In this document: one piece after another, positions 52,387 through 59,957 of the stretch
How the letters are laid out: each line of letters opens with the position of its first letter
How positions within the stretch are numbered: the stretch's first letter is position 1
DNA from: Halioxenophilus aromaticivorans
GTDB taxonomy: Bacteria > Pseudomonadota > Gammaproteobacteria > Pseudomonadales > Cellvibrionaceae
Assembly: GCF_042850945.1 (NCBI RefSeq)
Contig: NZ_AP031496.1
Span: 5,642,001-5,706,000 of the forward strand
Direction of reading: 5' to 3'
Length of the DNA: 64,000 nt
Notes under the pieces: model-generated
Seen by the model: only the letters and a program-made list of their open reading frames with translations
Told to the model about the DNA's origin: nothing
The model's database searches: none
Made by a program: the position numbers and the translations under genes

Positions 52387-52741
52387 AGTAGCACTCGCTC
52401 TAGTAGTATTAATTCCTGGCTGCACTAGCCCAAACTTTCAGTCACAAAACGATTCAATTCTACCCTCAGATGAGCTCATGGATTTCGCTAAGGCAAGTTG
52501 TTTTTCTTGGTATTTTAAAAAGAAGGGTTATGAGCTTGATGATATCAAATCAATAAGCGGCGGCATCGTGGAGCTCGGGTCGCATTCTGCCAAGAAGTTT
52601 CGGGATGTGGCTTTCTTGGTAAAAGACTATAACCCCAAGGTTACATCCAAAAATAATATCGATATTGATTTGCAAAAATGCTTTCTGCTGGACAAAGATC
52701 CAAAGTTCATAAGCGCTGTTGATGCAATTAAAAACCTATAG
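52385..52741 (+). CDS. Second Tai4-like lipoprotein with start lost at a repeat
   Basis: The frame reads LIVALALVVLIPGCTSPNF, an obvious lipoprotein signal, then MDFAKASCFSWYFKKKGYEL and IDLQKCFLLDKDPKFISAVD, matching Tai4 in the helix with Cys and in the C-terminal QKC region. There is no ATG, GTG or TTG before the signal segment; a GACACCCA repeat (core 52374) sits exactly where the first codons should be. The next ATG (52478) would give a cytoplasmic protein. Either translation uses a rare start or the gene is newly broken. Confidence 0.65.
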   Translation: MVALALVVLIPGCTSPNFQSQNDSILPSDELMDFAKASCFSWYFKKKGYELDDIKSISGGIVELGSHSAKKFRDVAFLVKDYNPKVTSKNNIDIDLQKCFLLDKDPKFISAVDAIKNL

Positions 52742-52970
52742 CTTAAAAAGTTTACTTCGTTGTGGTTGGCTAACTATTGACCCAATGAAGCCAGACATCT
52801 GCTATTTGGAATGGATCTCTAGATTCGGAAGCCATTCGGAAGCCATAGAATTGCTCCATTCATCTTACCAACGGGCATACAGCGATGCCCGGATTTTTGC
52901 TAGGGCGATTACGGTGGTGAGAAGAGATTGACGCTGGGTAAATGGGAGCGGAGACGTTAACAAGTAAGAT

Positions 52971-53486
52971 CTATTTCTGATCTCTTTGCTTTAAAATTTG
53001 AGTTTTAAAATCCTTGTTTTTTCGCATTCTTTCGCGTGCCCAGGCCATCATTTTAGCGCGATGGAATGTGAAGACGAAAAAATACTTTGAGTGGGATAGT
53101 AAAATACTGGTTAAGCCAAAACCCAAAAGTCCAACTGCAAGCAGGTTAAAATGACTCTGTACGACTAAAGATACTACACCGGCCATAGTCAGGGCATAGG
53201 CTATGACCTTAACAAGAGTAGTTCCTGTAGTTCGGTAACCCTGGGCTATTACAAAGTTGGAAAAACAAAGGAATAATAATGCCACCAACCCAAAGCCTAG
53301 CGCTTTGGGGATCGGTACCGAGTGCTGCTCCTGTAGAAGCACTATCAATGTCGCTATTCCGGCGATAGAGACGATAATATTGGCAAGCCATATTGAAACC
53401 CAAGGGGAGATCAGCGCGAAGTCTTTTGGTAAGTCATCCAGAACTTCTCTAGTCAGTTGGGTTTGTTCCTCCTTTGTTAATCTCAT
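52971..53486 (-). CDS. Membrane protein, candidate immunity partner
   Basis: The 171-residue protein has four predicted membrane segments (about 28-48, 56-78, 88-105, 112-130) and a basic C-terminus (MAWARERMRKNKDFKTQ). It overlaps the upstream 303-residue gene by ATGA, so the two are translated together. A multi-TM partner of a toxin-like protein is a common form of immunity against membrane-targeting effectors. No family was recognised. Confidence 0.6.
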   Translation of the reverse strand: MRLTKEEQTQLTREVLDDLPKDFALISPWVSIWLANIIVSIAGIATLIVLLQEQHSVPIPKALGFGLVALLFLCFSNFVIAQGYRTTGTTLVKVIAYALTMAGVVSLVVQSHFNLLAVGLLGFGLTSILLSHSKYFFVFTFHRAKMMAWARERMRKNKDFKTQILKQRDQK

Positions 53487-54394
53487 TGAGTTTCTTCGTA
53501 TATGCCTATAACAAAATTTCGGATGGTACCTGAGCTGGCGCTACCAGCAAAGCTAAGAGCCGCCCCGACGGAATCTTTCAAATGTAACATAAGAGCTGAA
53601 TTGATACTATTTTTAGAATATCGCTTGGGGTACACGCCACCTCGAATCATTTGCTTCAATTTTTTGTTAGAGACTCCAGGGTAATTGATCCTAATAATTT
53701 CTTCTGTCATACGTTTTCTTTCAGACCGTGACATTCCTTTTAAAATATCTAGGAGACTTCGAGAGCTAACGCTTCGTACCGCTTGGTAAGCTTTGAAACT
53801 AGCTAACGAGGCACTACCGGCTCCTGCTAAAGATATGATGTCCAGGGAGGTGATGGCCGTCTGATACCACTCCTGCGAGTCCAAATAGTCGTTAATATCT
53901 CCACTACCGAGCTCAGAGCCCGTGCGGATAAATCCGTTGGCGCATTGTAGCGAACTCGCCACAGCTGCTCCCCACGCTAGAACTGACACTGTTGTTGATG
54001 TTCCTCCTGAAATCGGCGCTGCAACACCACCACCGATAACAACTAACCAGCCGAGTACGGCTGCTCCGCAACTCAATACTGTACCCACAGATTCGCCAAC
54101 CAATTTTGACTCTCTGCTATTTTGCACAAGCTTAGTTGCGTATGTGTCACTTCTTTCACTTTCTGGAATTTCATGGATAACCACATGAATTGGTCGAATT
54201 CGACAAATCGCTTGAAACTCTCTCAACCGTATTGCATTCAAATCTTTGGTGATATAAACAACACCTGCCCCCACCAATACGTGGTCTGCATCCAGTTTTG
54301 TGAATAGTTTTTGGATATTGGGCTGTGACAATAATTGTAGTTTTAGTTGATCGCTATCCGTTTCAGTGAAATAGCTGGGAAGCGATGTGGCCAT
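53483..54394 (-). CDS. Putative secreted effector-like protein with hydrophobic centre
   Basis: The 303-residue protein has no signal peptide. A soluble N-terminal part (about 1-95) is followed by a Gly/Ala-rich hydrophobic region (VGTVLSCGAAVLGWLVVIGG, then ISGGTSTTVSVLAWGAAVAS), SGDINDYLDSQEWYQTAITS, a second Gly/Ala-rich helix and a basic C-terminus (MTEEIIRINYPGVSNKKLKQ). The layout resembles pore-forming or membrane-active type VI effectors, but no named family is proven. It is coupled to the 171-residue membrane protein and lies next to Tae4/Tai4 genes. Confidence 0.55.
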   Translation of the reverse strand: MATSLPSYFTETDSDQLKLQLLSQPNIQKLFTKLDADHVLVGAGVVYITKDLNAIRLREFQAICRIRPIHVVIHEIPESERSDTYATKLVQNSRESKLVGESVGTVLSCGAAVLGWLVVIGGGVAAPISGGTSTTVSVLAWGAAVASSLQCANGFIRTGSELGSGDINDYLDSQEWYQTAITSLDIISLAGAGSASLASFKAYQAVRSVSSRSLLDILKGMSRSERKRMTEEIIRINYPGVSNKKLKQMIRGGVYPKRYSKNSINSALMLHLKDSVGAALSFAGSASSGTIRNFVIGIYEETQ

Positions 54395-54565
54395 AAATTA
54401 CTCCGTTAACTTATGATTGATAGGGTTTAGTAGAATATCTAAGAGATTAGATCTAGTTCACCGTTCTGTAAGCCTACGGAATCTAACAGAATATGCCTTG
54501 TATTTTTGTGAGCTTTGTCTCACCAACCTTGCCTATAAACCCATACAAAATGGTAAAAAATCGTA

Positions 54566-55150
54566 ATGTCTAAATCCAATGATAGTCCTTCAAAGCTTGG
54601 TATAGCATTACTTGTAACCGTTTTTGTCGGTTTATTGGTTGGCTATTACTTTCGTCTGTTCAAGGAATTATCCGCACTAAAATTGATTAAACTACAGGCT
54701 GCAGCTGTCGGTTTGGATTCTGCCGTTATCCCAATGGTAGTTTTTGTGCCGGCAATTTTTGTTTTACTGGCGGGTTTTATCAGGCGACAGCAAGGAAAGT
54801 TGTCGGATAAAGAAATTACAAGCGGGTTAAGGTTTATCGTTTGCAGCCTACCTCTGTTTCTATTGGTATGGGGTATTTATGGTTGGCAGCAAAATCGTTG
54901 GCTAGATTCGGCACACTACCAGAAGTGCCAATTCTTAACAGGGTCCAGTTTTGGCGCTCCTACCGTCTGGGTGCGGGATGAACCTTACTGCATCCAGGGC
55001 GCACATAGGGTAAACAGCGAGCTTGTAGAGTGGGTAGGCGAGGAAGCCCGCGCTGGTAGAGATGTCGGTGTAGATGAGTTTAAAAATAAGATTGCCGAGC
55101 TAAACCAGCCTAAAGCGCGCTCTACGGCATCACGAGCGCCGGGGGAATAG
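54566..55150 (+). CDS. Three-TM membrane protein of unknown family
   Basis: The 194-residue protein has membrane segments at about 10-28, 52-70 and 86-106, then a soluble domain with paired cysteines (HYQKCQFLTG and RDEPYCIQGA) that probably form a periplasmic disulphide. The last 40 residues are charged. A 3' fragment of a close paralogue is at 34528. It may belong to the defence or immunity cargo of the island, by location only. A GACACCCA repeat follows 33 nt after its stop. Confidence 0.6.
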   Translation: MSKSNDSPSKLGIALLVTVFVGLLVGYYFRLFKELSALKLIKLQAAAVGLDSAVIPMVVFVPAIFVLLAGFIRRQQGKLSDKEITSGLRFIVCSLPLFLLVWGIYGWQQNRWLDSAHYQKCQFLTGSSFGAPTVWVRDEPYCIQGAHRVNSELVEWVGEEARAGRDVGVDEFKNKIAELNQPKARSTASRAPGE

Positions 55151-55180
55151 CTGCCCAATAAAAACATCCAACCAGCCACC

Positions 55181-55190
55181 AAGACACCCA
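55181..55190 (+). repeat. GACACCCA repeat
   Basis: AAGACACCCATAAC has its core at 55183. The downstream 200 nt up to the barrel gene is shared with the second barrel unit, where the matching repeat is at 58601. Confidence 0.85.
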
Positions 55191-55390
55191 TAACATAAAG
55201 GTCGCTTTACTCTAGCTAACAGTAAGCTCCGCGAGCCACACAAACCGACTCCAAAACCGCACAGCTTCATTAATTTATTATCAATCCCATCATCAGATTT
55301 TAATTTCTCGCAGCACATTGAACCCACGCTCAAAACCATTGTCTTTAATCACGCAATTATATAGCGCCTTTTTCACAAGGAAGTACTCTG

Positions 55391-55960
55391 ATGGTTAGCA
55401 CAAAAATTCAATGCAAAAAATTACTCTCAATAGTTGCCGCTGTATTCTTTGGTTTCAGTCATTTTGTTTCCGCCGAGTCCTGGCAAGAGGGCTGGTATAT
55501 TGGCTGGGGGCATACCAACGTTCGCACAAAGCTAATATCGCCGGACTATCCCTACAGCAGAAAGGGCGACTATACATCCAACGATCCTATATTCAATTTT
55601 GGATATAACTTTACCGAAAACTTTGGCTTGGAAGCCGATGCAGTGCTCGCAGATGAATACCGAGTGTTTGGGCGGTTTTCTTTTCCCATTGCTAATCGCG
55701 CGGAGGTGTATCTACGCGCAGGTGGACGCTATGAAGCCGTTCATGGCGGAAGGTCAGACGTGACTCCCATGGTAGGGGCCGGAGTGCGGTATTACTTTAA
55801 CAAGAATTTTGGGATTAACTTTGGGTGGGATTATGGCAAACAAAGCTACCGCGAAGACTACATTTATCGTGACCCAATCACTAACGGGCCTGTATCTGTA
55901 AGCGGCGATGAAGAGGTTAAATTTCAGAATTTTAACGCTACCTTTATGTGGCACTTTTAA
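55391..55960 (+). CDS. Outer-membrane beta-barrel protein, copy 1
   Basis: The 189-residue protein has a signal peptide (LLSIVAAVFFGFSHFVSA, cleavage near 28) and alternating amphipathic strands typical of an eight-strand barrel: GWYIGWGHTNV, DPIFNFGYNFTENFGLEADA, EVYLRAGGRYEAV, GAGVRYYFNKNFGINFGWDY, ending FMWHF with the C-terminal aromatic needed for BAM recognition. AAGGAAG lies before the ATG. A paralogue about 95% identical by eye is at 58809. The role is unknown; small barrels of this sort can act in adhesion or phage exclusion. Confidence 0.8.
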   Translation: MVSTKIQCKKLLSIVAAVFFGFSHFVSAESWQEGWYIGWGHTNVRTKLISPDYPYSRKGDYTSNDPIFNFGYNFTENFGLEADAVLADEYRVFGRFSFPIANRAEVYLRAGGRYEAVHGGRSDVTPMVGAGVRYYFNKNFGINFGWDYGKQSYREDYIYRDPITNGPVSVSGDEEVKFQNFNATFMWHF

Positions 55961-55995
55961 TTGATCGCTATACACCAGAAGCTATCAAAAGCTAT

Positions 55996-56025
55996 CAAGA
56001 CACCCACGCCTTAGTGGGTGTCTTG
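55996..56025 (+). repeat. Perfect GACACCCA hairpin
   Basis: CAAGACACCCAC, loop GCCTTA, GTGGGTGTCTTG: a fully matched 12-bp stem. It lies 35 nt after the barrel gene stop, on the spot of a terminator. GCAAGAACC follows, as it does after the hairpin at 34801. Confidence 0.93.
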
Positions 56026-56147
56026 GCAAGAACCGCAAGAACCTCTTGGCAAGAAAAGTCTCGCCTTCAAATCTAATAAACTAAACGAAGCTACCAAGAT
56101 ATATAGAGTGAAGGCTATGTGATCAAATACTAGTGGATCTTAAGCAG

Positions 56148-57044
56148 TTATTCTTTATTTGTATGCTCGATTAGAAAATCAGCAAAAGCTTTGGTTTTGG
56201 CAGGCATAAACGCCCTGGAGGGATAGATTAGCCATACTCCATTGCCAAAGCTTCCGCCAGATACCTCCCACTGCGGTAGCACTGGCACCAAGCTCCCACT
56301 TTTTATTTCTTCTTTGATCGCCCAGCTTGGAAGCATTGCCACGCCCATACCGTTGGTTACGCACTCTTTAATAGCCAGTGCTGAGGTAAGAGTTAATATT
56401 GGCGCAATGGCAACGGTTTGATCTGCCAGTGGGTTTTTGAAACGCCAAGTTTTATTAAACTCCGCGTAGGTGAATGTAATTACATTGTGACGGTGGATAT
56501 CATCTGGTTCGGTTAGGGGTGCGGAAGAATTTAAATACTCTGGGCTTGCCACCAGTGCATAATTCACACTCATTAACTTACGCGCAATTAAACTACTGTC
56601 AGCCAATTTGCCATGACGAATAGCCAGATCAAACTGATCTGAAATAATATTTACTCGAGTATCGGATAAGGTAATTTCAAGCCGAACCTTGGGATATTGG
56701 TGATAAAACGCTTTTAACAAGGGCGCCACAATTATTTGGCCAAAAGAAACTGAAGCAGTAATGCGCAATGTGCCAGACGGCTCTTGGTGTTGACTTATGA
56801 TTTCTTGTTGCGCTAGGTCAAACTCTTCTATTAGTGCTTCTACTCTATGGTAGAACTGCTCACCAGCTTGGGTGGGTGTAAGGTTACGCGTGGTGCGCTG
56901 GAACAGGCGCGCTTTTAAGTCTTCTTCCAACGCAGCTATGGCTCGCGATACCGAGGAGGCTGCTATATCGAGATCTTTGGCGACACCGGCAAAGCTTCCC
57001 GCTCGGTATACCGCAACAAACATTCGCATGTGCTCTAGATTCAT
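56148..57044 (-). CDS. LysR-family transcriptional regulator
   Basis: I prefer ATG 57044 (298 residues), giving MNLEHMRMFVAVYRAGSFAG; an upstream ATG at 57074 adds ten atypical residues. The helix-turn-helix spans about 1-60 (VAKDLDIAASSVSRAIAALE) and a substrate-binding domain covers 88-290. It is divergent from the azoreductase gene with about 100 nt between starts, so it likely controls azoR and the SDR gene in response to a redox or aromatic ligand. This arrangement is common for quinone-responsive LysR proteins. Confidence 0.9.
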   Translation of the reverse strand: MNLEHMRMFVAVYRAGSFAGVAKDLDIAASSVSRAIAALEEDLKARLFQRTTRNLTPTQAGEQFYHRVEALIEEFDLAQQEIISQHQEPSGTLRITASVSFGQIIVAPLLKAFYHQYPKVRLEITLSDTRVNIISDQFDLAIRHGKLADSSLIARKLMSVNYALVASPEYLNSSAPLTEPDDIHRHNVITFTYAEFNKTWRFKNPLADQTVAIAPILTLTSALAIKECVTNGMGVAMLPSWAIKEEIKSGSLVPVLPQWEVSGGSFGNGVWLIYPSRAFMPAKTKAFADFLIEHTNKE

Positions 57045-57147
57045 TAATGCAGTATACGCACGAATGAAATGCATACAACATTATATATGCTTTCTACGCT
57101 TAAATATAAGCTCTCCATACGTTAAACAACAACGCATCGGAGACGAT
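57045..57147. promoter_or_regulatory. Divergent promoter region of LysR and azoreductase genes
   Basis: The 103-nt AT-rich gap between the divergent starts should hold both promoters and the LysR binding site. I did not fix a specific T-N11-A box. Confidence 0.5.
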
Positions 57148-57774
57148 ATGACAACTTTACTACGATTAGACAGCAGCCCCCGCGTATCAGGTTCGCACTC
57201 CCGTGGCATAGCAGACTTGATACAACAGCATATAGTGACGTTAGACGGCACCACCAAGGTGGTTAAACGAGACTTAGCGACCTTAGCTATACCCCATATC
57301 AGCAACGAAACCATTACCGGTTTTTATACGCCATCAGATGAACTCAACCCGGATCTAAAGGCGGCTACGGCGCTTTCAGATGAGCTTATCGCCGAGCTCA
57401 ATAGTGCGGACTATTTGTTAATCAGTGCGCCAATCTACAACTTTGGCGTGCCGTCGTCGTTGAAGGCATGGATCGATCAGATAGTGCGGATTAACGAAAC
57501 ATTTGCTTTTAGCGATGACGGTTTTAGTGGCCTAGTCACCGCTAAGCGAGCTGTGTTGGCATTGGCCTACGGTGCCCAGGGCTATTCTACTAGCGCAGAT
57601 ATGGCGGCTATGAACTTCCTTGAACCCTATTTGGTGTCATTGCTGCGGTTTTTAGGCATTCAGGAAATCGATGTATTTAGCATTGAAGGCACATCGGTAC
57701 TCTCGGCCGATGAAATTGAAGATCAAAAAGCACAGCAGGTGGCAAGGATGGGCAATGTTTTGGGGGCGTTCTAA
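57148..57774 (+). CDS. azoR: FMN-dependent NADH-azoreductase (AzoR/AcpD family)
   Basis: The start is ATG 57148, giving a 208-residue flavodoxin-fold protein beginning MTTLLRLDSSPRVSGSHSRG, the phosphate-binding loop of AzoR. NSADYLLISAPIYNFGVPSS and LKAWIDQIVRINETF form the flavin and dimer site. It reduces quinones and azo compounds with NADH. The following SDR gene starts 1 nt after its stop. Confidence 0.92.
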   Translation: MTTLLRLDSSPRVSGSHSRGIADLIQQHIVTLDGTTKVVKRDLATLAIPHISNETITGFYTPSDELNPDLKAATALSDELIAELNSADYLLISAPIYNFGVPSSLKAWIDQIVRINETFAFSDDGFSGLVTAKRAVLALAYGAQGYSTSADMAAMNFLEPYLVSLLRFLGIQEIDVFSIEGTSVLSADEIEDQKAQQVARMGNVLGAF

Positions 57775-57775
57775 G

Positions 57776-58561
57776 ATGTTGCAGCATCTGGATTTTACCG
57801 GAAAGTCCGCGCTCATTATGGGTGCCAGCCGAGGTATAGGTTTGGCTACCGCTAAAACCCTTGCAGCTTATGGTGCCTCGGTTACGCTGACCGCACGCTC
57901 CTACGAAAGCGTGGCAGCCGCCGCCGGCGATATCACCGCTGGTGGCGGCCGAGCATGGGCGCAGGTTTGCGATGTTAGCCAATATACTTCCGTTCAGTCT
58001 GCGGTGGCGGCTTGCTTAGCAACTACGGGCAAAATTGACTTTCTGATAAACAATGCCGGTGTTATTGAGCCGCTTTCGCACCTCATTGAAAGCGACCCAG
58101 TCGAATGGACCCAGGCAGCAGATATCAATTTTAAGGGGGTATATTATTGTATGCGGGCAGCGTTACCCCACATGCGAGAAGACGGCGGGGGTATTGTTGT
58201 TAATATTAGTTCTGGTGCAGCCAATAGCGCGTTAGTTGGCTGGAGCCATTATTGTTCCACCAAAGCTGCAGCAAAGAAATTAACCGAGGTAGCTCACAAA
58301 GAATTGCGTCAACACAATATTCGTGTAGTGGGGTTATCGCCGGGCACTGTAGCTACTGACTTTATGGCAAAGATACGCGACTCAAAGATAAATGCTGTAA
58401 GTGATTTAGACTGGTCCAACCATATACCACCACACTGGGCAGCGGAAGCGGTCGCATTTTTGTGCGGTGACGGCGGTGAGGCATTCGCCGGAACCGATTT
58501 TTCAATAAAAACAGACGAAGGCCGAAAGCTTGTGGGTTTGCCTATCAATCGGTCGTCTTAG
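57776..58561 (+). CDS. Short-chain dehydrogenase/reductase (SDR)
   Basis: The true start is ATG 57776 (261 residues). Rossmann motif GASRGIG is near residues 17-23, NNAG near 90, and the catalytic triad appears as ISSGA (Ser), and SHYCSTKAA (Tyr and Lys, YxxxK). Cofactor and substrate are not fixed. The protein ends NRSS with the stop codon (58559-58561) inside TTAGCTAGACACCCACG, so the original C-terminus may have been slightly changed. Cotranslated with azoR. Confidence 0.9.
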   Translation: MLQHLDFTGKSALIMGASRGIGLATAKTLAAYGASVTLTARSYESVAAAAGDITAGGGRAWAQVCDVSQYTSVQSAVAACLATTGKIDFLINNAGVIEPLSHLIESDPVEWTQAADINFKGVYYCMRAALPHMREDGGGIVVNISSGAANSALVGWSHYCSTKAAAKKLTEVAHKELRQHNIRVVGLSPGTVATDFMAKIRDSKINAVSDLDWSNHIPPHWAAEAVAFLCGDGGEAFAGTDFSIKTDEGRKLVGLPINRSS

Positions 58562-58615
58562 CTAGACACCCACGTCTAGACATGTGCACAAAGCCATCAA
58601 GACACCCATATCATA
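58558..58615 (+). repeat. Two GACACCCA repeats, one overlapping the SDR stop
   Basis: Cores start at 58565 and 58601. The second, GACACCCATATCATAGGTGTC, can fold into a 6-bp GACACC/GGTGTC hairpin. The following sequence is the leader of barrel unit 2. Confidence 0.88.
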
Positions 58616-58808
58616 GGTGTCGCCTAACTGTAGCCCACAGTAAGCTCCACAAGCCAAAAAGACCTGCGCCAAAACCGCACACCTTCATTAATTTATTATC
58701 AATCCCACCATCAGAATTTAAAATCTCACAGCGCATTGAACCCACGCTCAAAACCATTGTCTTTAAACACGCAATTATATAGCGCCTCTTTCACAAGGAA
58801 GTACTCTG

Positions 58809-59381
58809 ATGGTTAGCACAAAAACTCAATGCAAAAAAATACTCTCAATAGTTGCCGGTGTATCCTTTGGTTTCAGTCATTTTGTTTCCGCAGAATCCTG
58901 GCAAGAGGGCTGGTATATTGGCTGGGGGCACACCAACGTTCGCACAAAGCTAATATCGCCGGACTATCCCTACAGCAGAAAGGGCGACTATACGTCCAAC
59001 GATCCTATATTCAATTTTGGATATAACTTTACCGAAAACGTTGGCTTAGAAGCCGATGCGGTGCTCGCAGATGAATACCGAGTGTTTGGACGGTTTTCTT
59101 TTCCCATTGCCAATCGCGCGGAAGTGTACCTACGAGCAGGTGGGCGCTATGAGGCCGTTCATGGCGGAAGGTCAGACGTTACTCCTATGGTAGGGGCCGG
59201 AGTGCGGTATTACTTTAACAAGCATTTTGGGATTAACCTTGGTTGGGATTATGGCAAACAAAGCTACCGCGAAGACTACATTTATCGTGACCCAATTACT
59301 AACGGGCCTGTATCTGTAAGCGGCGATGAAGAGGTAAAATTTCAGAATTTTAACGCTACCTTTATATGGCACTTCAAATAA
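58809..59381 (+). CDS. Outer-membrane beta-barrel protein, copy 2
   Basis: The 190-residue protein differs from copy 1 at only a few positions (for example GVSFGFSH and NKHFGINLGWDYG) and ends IWHFK, so the terminal Phe is followed by Lys, which may weaken BAM recognition. The shared leader of about 200 nt, ribosome site and following repeat hairpin show that the unit was duplicated as a block. Confidence 0.8.
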   Translation: MVSTKTQCKKILSIVAGVSFGFSHFVSAESWQEGWYIGWGHTNVRTKLISPDYPYSRKGDYTSNDPIFNFGYNFTENVGLEADAVLADEYRVFGRFSFPIANRAEVYLRAGGRYEAVHGGRSDVTPMVGAGVRYYFNKHFGINLGWDYGKQSYREDYIYRDPITNGPVSVSGDEEVKFQNFNATFIWHFK

Positions 59382-59442
59382 CTTGCGAGATATTAAGAAG
59401 CCATTAGAGAAGCCATTAGGACATCCAATTAAGCATCCAATC

Positions 59443-59470
59443 AAGACACCCACGTTGCAGTGGGTGTCTT
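59443..59470 (+). repeat. Perfect GACACCCA hairpin after barrel copy 2
   Basis: AAGACACCCAC, loop GTTGCA, GTGGGTGTCTT: an 11-bp perfect stem, about 60 nt after the stop. The loop differs from the other hairpins while the stem is conserved, consistent with selection on the structure. Confidence 0.92.
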
Positions 59471-59957
59471 ACGAGGAAATAATCTAACTCAGTCTAACAT
59501 TGTATAGCTCAATTTTGTCTAGGTTATTTATTAGGACGATTCACCTTGATCGTCACCACAAACTACTGCTACCAGCGCTCTCCCGTTTCGGCTGATGGTG
59601 TTGCACTACGCCATTGACGAGCAAATAGTTTTACCAGTCTAATCGAGCGCAATCTAATATTCCAATCTGCGCCTTGTAGCTCTAATGCTGACGCTAAAAA
59701 TAATGCTTTATCAGCTTCATTCCGTATAATTTTTCCTATACTCAATCAGGCATATTGCGATGTGGGCTTGCGTGCTTCATTGAATTCAATGGCACTCATT
59801 AATTTATTAAAAGGCAGCTTATACAAACTATCGCTAAAGATTGCCTTCCCGTACCGCCATTGTCATTTTGGACAAAGCGCTCTTACTGATTTTGCATATT
59901 AAAGGTGGAGAGCTGTCTTGTAGGGCAGATAAATTCTATTAGTCGGTAGATGTATTT
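59471..59957. other. Gene-free stretch with a possible decayed frame
   Basis: No intact gene. The minus strand between about 59830 and 59569 reads KLPFNKLMSAIEFNEARKPT, a stop, then RNEADKALFLASALELQGAD and LVKLFARQWRSATPSAETGE before another stop. Its codon use looks protein-like, so it may be an old gene remnant. The kinase promoter should lie at the right end. Confidence 0.35.

Noticed and set aside
52719..52931. 70-residue open frame after the second Tai4-like gene
   Set aside because: It overlaps the upstream gene in another frame and shows no family feature, though a gene remnant cannot be ruled out.
56872..57774. Longer azoreductase reading from 56872
   Set aside because: The first 92 residues are the antisense of the LysR gene; the family N-terminus starts at 57148.
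57671..58561. Longer SDR reading from 57671
   Set aside because: The extra 35 residues overlap azoR in another frame; the Rossmann fold starts after ATG 57776.
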